Below are positions 6,062 to 8,512 of a stretch of DNA of 8,512 bases, piece by piece. Source of the DNA: Phycisphaerae bacterium (GTDB taxonomy: Bacteria; Planctomycetota; Phycisphaerae; UBA1845; PWPN01); NCBI GenBank assembly GCA_003557125.1, contig PWPN01000301.1, positions 1-8,512 of the forward strand, written 5' to 3'. The stretch's first letter is position 1; each line of letters opens with the position of its first letter. The notes below the pieces were generated by a model, which searched no databases, was not told the origin of the DNA, and worked only from the letters and a program-made list of their open reading frames with translations. A program made the translations under genes and the position numbers.

Positions 6062-6727
6062 ATGCATGAAGACATCTGGAGTAAAATAGTTACATTGCAT
6101 GGGCACACCAAGGCTCTTACTCTTCGCGCGGAAGAGTTGGATACGAATCAAGAATTCTTTTTCCCGTCTGTTATCCAGCAACGTGATGCTCACGACCACA
6201 TTATCAGAGCCTACGCGGCCAAAGTCGGCGTGAAGGATTTCAGTGGTGACGCCGAGCAAACTGATAAATACATTCGCACCAATCTGGACAAGGCCCTTGG
6301 TCACGAGTATCGCGCTTTTTTCGACATAGCCGACTGGCTCGCCATCTTGTACCGAGAAGAAATCACCGCGACCCTTACTACCTATTCATCGCAATGCATC
6401 CGAACGGCAGTACCGAATTATTACTCGGAAATAGTTCCAAGGCTGGAACGACTGCACCGCGATATTGAAGGTATTCGATCGCGAAAGGACATTGGACTCG
6501 GAGATGGCATCCTCGAAGAGGTGACCCTCTATCGCAGCTTGCTACAAACACTCGACGACGACTGGGTACGAATCGCTGATTCACTGGGTTCCATGGAGCA
6601 ACTCAAAGCAGAAGAGAAAAACCAAAACAGGAAAAAATATCTCGCGCAGGTAGTCGTTAATATTCTCCTCCTCTTTGTTGGTCTCTTTGTTGGTTGGCTT
6701 GGGGGATGGGTGCAGAGAGGTCGCTGA
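6062..6727 (+). CDS. Orphan protein with C-terminal membrane anchor (221 aa)
   Basis: No family is recognised. The product is mostly charged and alpha-helical (KALTLRAEELDTNQ, YRAFFDIADWLAILYREEI, PRLERLHRDIEGIRSRKD, EEVTLYRSLLQTLDDDWVRIADSLGSMEQLKAEEKNQNRKKY), so a helical bundle or coiled coil in the cytosol is likely. It ends with one strong transmembrane helix at about 196-214 (VVVNILLLFVGLFVGWLGGW) followed by VQRGR, a tail-anchor arrangement with a positive C-terminus. No signal peptide or enzymatic motif is seen. The start at 6062 is a compromise: a weak TAGG lies nine to ten bases ahead; the longer 6026 start (233 aa) has no ribosome-binding site. Base composition is more AT-rich than the genes to the left. 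It lies directly between a small orphan and an insertion sequence, suggesting accessory, possibly transferred, DNA. Membrane-anchored helical effectors are common in defence or stress modules, but nothing here demonstrates such a role. Confidence 0.75.
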   Translation: MHEDIWSKIVTLHGHTKALTLRAEELDTNQEFFFPSVIQQRDAHDHIIRAYAAKVGVKDFSGDAEQTDKYIRTNLDKALGHEYRAFFDIADWLAILYREEITATLTTYSSQCIRTAVPNYYSEIVPRLERLHRDIEGIRSRKDIGLGDGILEEVTLYRSLLQTLDDDWVRIADSLGSMEQLKAEEKNQNRKKYLAQVVVNILLLFVGLFVGWLGGWVQRGR

Positions 6728-6733
6728 GAGGTC
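6715..6733 (+). repeat. Direct repeat GAGAGGTC x2 at gene end
   Basis: GAGAGGTC occurs at 6715-6722 and again at 6726-6733, spanning the stop codon of the orphan membrane gene, 23 bases before the insertion sequence. The unit is one base off CAGAGGTC, part of the IS terminal repeat read on the plus strand. The second copy is followed by TTTTTA. Confidence 0.5.
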
Positions 6734-6744
6734 TTTTTATCCCA

Positions 6745-6769
6745 TATTCAGAGTTGGGACCTCTGAATA
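6745..6769. repeat. Inverted repeat straddling the left IS end
   Basis: TATTCAGAG (6745-6753), which lies outside the element, is the exact reverse complement of CTCTGAATA (6761-6769) inside the left terminal repeat, with seven bases between. The outside copy equals nine bases of the right terminal repeat in right-end orientation, so the junction looks like a damaged right end placed next to a left end. Confidence 0.65.
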
Positions 6770-6885
6770 ACGCCATCAGTGAGCAGAACCATCGCGAAGC
6801 GCGCGCGATTCAAATGCTGCTGAACGAATGCGACGATCAGGGGCTGTCAGAAACGACCATGATAGCATCTTCTTGCATATTTTCA

Positions 6886-6900
6886 GGCCCTTGGCGGGCC
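6886..6900. repeat. Hairpin GGCCC/GGGCC in IS non-coding end
   Basis: GGCCC (6886-6890) pairs with GGGCC (6896-6900) around TTGGC. It lies between the transposase stop and the left end of the IS, next to a stronger hairpin. No U-run follows on either strand. It could help block transcription reading into the element from outside. Confidence 0.4.
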
Positions 6901-6915
6901 CTTCGAATGGCACGT

Positions 6916-6934
6916 CGGCAGGACCGTCCTGCCG
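6916..6934 (-). terminator. Perfect hairpin directly after the transposase stop
   Basis: CGGCAGGA (6916-6923) pairs perfectly with TCCTGCCG (6927-6934) around a three-base loop. It begins two bases after the transposase stop codon on the minus strand. There is no poly-U, so it may be a weak terminator, a 3' end protector, or a shield against incoming transcription. The structure is certain; the role is inferred. Confidence 0.45.
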
Positions 6935-6936
6935 CA

Positions 6937-7899
6937 TCACGCGCATTCCAGGAGACTGAAGCTCCGTTTCAGGTTGTAGGCCGTCGCGGTCAGGGCGAAG
7001 TCGATCGCGTTGCGTATCAAGCCACGGTATCGCGTGCGCCGGTAGCCCATATTCTTCATCCACGCGAACGGGTGCTCCACGACGGCTCGCACCTTCGAAA
7101 GCTTGCGATTCCTGCGGCGTTGCGCCTGCGGGAGGTCGCCCTGTCCCTTCACCCGGCCGTGAACGATGCCGTTGAAAACACCTCGGTTCTCAAGCTGCCT
7201 TTCACGTTCCTTGCTGCGGTAGGCGCTATCTCCATAGACCGCGATCTGCTCGTCCTGCGTCAGTTCGTCGAAATACTTCGAGTCGGGCTCGCTCGCAGGT
7301 CCGAAGCGGTAGTCCTTGACAATCCCGTTCGTGTCGGTCGCGATGTGACCCTTGTATCCATGGTACGACCGCTTGTGCTTGTATGTATGAGACGCATCCT
7401 GGTCTCGCGTAAAGCTGCCGCCCTTGCCGGTGCGGCCCAGCGGCGCTTCGACGATAGTCGCGTCCACCAGCGTGCCGTCCTTCATCACCACGCCCTTGGA
7501 TTCCAGGTGCTTGACGACCTCGTCGAACAGCGTCCGGCCTTGGCCCGACTCGCGCAACCGAGCACGAAAGCGGACAAATGTGGTTTCATCCGGCGTGCGG
7601 TCATTCAGGCTGAGCCCGACGAAACGTCGGAACGACAGTCGATCCTTGAGCATCTCCTCCAACTGGGGATCCGAAAGCCCGAACCACTTCTGCAGCATGA
7701 GGCACTTGACCATCAGCATCACCGGCCAAGGCGGCCGGCCGCCTTCCGCATGATCGCCGTACAAATCCTTGAGCGAAGCCGCCATTTCCTGCCACGGAAT
7801 CAGCCGGTCGCACTTGTCGAAGAAGGCCTGCGTGCGAGGGCCCCCAAGATCCGCAGCTGCAATATCGAAAAACGTCGGCTCCGCCAACTTACGCTCCAT
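6937..7899 (-). CDS. IS5-family DDE transposase
   Basis: The 320-aa product has the normal length and order of IS5-group transposases. The N-terminal DUF772-type helical domain (about 40-115) contains GGRPPWPVMLMVKCLMLQKW and LSDPQLEEMLKDRLSFRRFVGL. The catalytic core shows D146 in GTLVDATIV, D224 in VYGDSAYRS and E275 in RAVVEHPFAWMK; R271-x3-E275-x6-K282 matches the R(3)E(6)K part of the IS4/IS5 signature. It cuts and joins the element ends by the DDE two-metal reaction. The ATG at 7899 is supported by AGGAGG (7906-7911 on the plus strand as CCTCCT) six bases ahead. The frame is intact and all catalytic residues are present, so the element could still be active. It needs no frameshift, unlike many IS427-group relatives. 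A 435-codon open frame on the opposite strand is a composition artefact. Confidence 0.95.
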   Translation of the reverse strand: MERKLAEPTFFDIAAADLGGPRTQAFFDKCDRLIPWQEMAASLKDLYGDHAEGGRPPWPVMLMVKCLMLQKWFGLSDPQLEEMLKDRLSFRRFVGLSLNDRTPDETTFVRFRARLRESGQGRTLFDEVVKHLESKGVVMKDGTLVDATIVEAPLGRTGKGGSFTRDQDASHTYKHKRSYHGYKGHIATDTNGIVKDYRFGPASEPDSKYFDELTQDEQIAVYGDSAYRSKERERQLENRGVFNGIVHGRVKGQGDLPQAQRRRNRKLSKVRAVVEHPFAWMKNMGYRRTRYRGLIRNAIDFALTATAYNLKRSFSLLECA

Positions 7900-7983
7900 G
7901 ACATACCTCCTGCACGAGCATCACCATCCACTGGAATACATCGGCAGGATAGCATGCGTGTCAAGGGGTTATTCAGAGGTCCC

Positions 7984-8512
7984 ATGTGGGATCGGCTGTG
8001 AGCTTACCGATCCTGTTCCAAGCGGCTTCCATTCTTCGACATTTCCCAGATAACCTCGCCCGGCGACCCCGCCGGACCGTGTTTGATCATTATACCAGCG
8101 CTTCCCCCCCGTTGAAGAGGCAAGAAGACGGGGGTTTCCTTGCGATCCGTCCGGTACATTGATTGTGCTGAGCACCATGTGCCCGAGGGCAAGGAGGCCC
8201 CACGAGCAGTATACCCTTTGCTGGTGTAGATGCACACTGTGCGAGTTCGTAGCTTAAGACCGTTACGATGAGCGGCCGTTTGATTCCTGGCTGGCGATGT
8301 TGAAGACGTAGTGCTTGCCAGGACACTCTGGCAATGCTCGATATCTGAAGATCATGTCTTGAATGGACACTCACTGCGTTTCACTCCGCTCGTAGGCGAC
8401 CTTGCTGAAAAACGTATGAAGGAGCCCTCCGCGGTTTCGCGGTCTCCCCACATAGGTTTTTCGGCCGCCGTGCGCGTCGACCCCGCTGCGGTCACCATGC
8501 GTCTGCCCGGCA
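7984..8512. other. No recognised gene; mixed-composition tail right of the IS
   Basis: About 530 bases follow the IS without a gene I can support. Frames up to 94 codons exist on the minus strand, but they overlap one another, lack good ribosome-binding sites and show no family motifs. Structures seen: GATCGG/CCGATC (7990-8012), CCGGCG/CGCCGG with a four-base loop (8060-8075), TTGCCAG/CTGGCAA with a six-base loop (8315-8334) and CCGCG/CGCGG with loop GTTT (8429-8442). A minus-strand frame is open from the right edge (8511) to a TGA at 8371; its 46 residues (ending VAYERSETQ) might be the C-terminus of a gene outside, but match nothing I know. Composition is between the GC-rich left part and the AT-rich orphan genes, as expected of decayed or non-coding accessory DNA. 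Confidence 0.5.

Larger units (their letters stand above)
6756..7983 (-). mobile_element. IS5-family insertion sequence, apparently complete (about 1.23 kb)
   Basis: The ends carry inverted repeats. The left end from 6756 reads GGGACCTCTGAATAACGCC and the right end, read inward on the minus strand from 7983, GGGACCTCTGAATAACCCC: 16 identical bases and 18 of 19 overall. A further matching T/A pair just outside (6755/7984) may belong to the ends. Between them lies one intact IS5-type DDE transposase on the minus strand. The length is normal for the family. No target-site duplication of 2-4 bases is visible: the left flank ends CAGAGTT and the right flank begins ATGTGGG. About 180 non-coding bases follow the transposase stop and contain two hairpins (6886-6900 and 6916-6934). 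Confidence 0.88.

Noticed and set aside
6694..8001. 435-codon plus-strand open frame across the IS
   Set aside because: It is antisense to the intact transposase, starts inside the preceding gene, and its translation has no motifs; it is a codon-composition shadow.
8239..8334. Possible group II intron 5' end (GTGCG followed by stems)
   Set aside because: GTGCG alone is common, no domain V-like sequence or reverse transcriptase is visible, and the stems do not form the expected pattern.
1..8512. CRISPR array or tandem repeat array
   Set aside because: No regularly spaced direct repeats were found by eye anywhere in the window.

Overview
The window reads as a chromosomal segment of a GC-rich bacterium, most likely a planctomycete or a close relative of the PVC group. 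This is inferred from a secreted cell-wall hydrolase that ends in a planctomycete-style pre-dockerin module (SRKVHHSAGDCDLDL) plus a dockerin-like repeat pair, and from a UbiX/UbiA pair of the type used for menaquinone synthesis by the futalosine route. No rRNA or other firm taxonomic marker is present, so the assignment is tentative.

Layout. (A) Positions 1-1791, minus strand: a three-gene sulfur operon. An ArsR-type repressor with two well-spaced cysteines is transcribed from a near-consensus promoter whose spacer is filled by a palindrome, and its message appears leaderless. It is followed by a strong GC hairpin, a rhodanese/DUF2892 membrane protein like E. coli YgaP, and, one base later, a CoA-disulfide-reductase-like flavoprotein that runs off the left edge. 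Together they look like a persulfide-sensing and persulfide-reducing unit, an enlarged version of ygaVP. (B) 1918-2071, plus strand: a single tRNA-Gln(CUG) with its own promoter. (C) 2237-3810, plus strand: flavin prenyltransferase (UbiX/MqnM-like) overlapping by four bases a UbiA-type prenyltransferase (MqnP-like); they act at the decarboxylation-cofactor and prenylation steps of quinone synthesis. (D) 3930-5582, plus strand: a secreted modular protein with a lytic-transglycosylase-like N-terminal domain that seems to have lost its catalytic Glu, an intact Zn amidase domain, a pre-dockerin module and a dockerin-like tail.

(E) From about 5590 onward the composition becomes visibly AT-richer and the content becomes accessory: a 63-aa orphan behind a strong sigma-70-like promoter (5741-5769), a 221-aa orphan with a C-terminal membrane anchor, a complete IS5-family insertion sequence (about 6756-7983, transposase on the minus strand, 17-base matching inverted ends, no visible target duplication), and a roughly 530-base tail (7984-8512) in which no gene is recognised. 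The left end of the IS abuts an inverted copy of its own terminal motif.

The most interesting points are the sulfur operon with its compact operator/leaderless start, the apparently dead transglycosylase domain fused to a live amidase, and the odd left junction of the IS. No clearly new multi-gene system could be demonstrated; the two orphan genes in front of the IS are the best candidates for undescribed biology.
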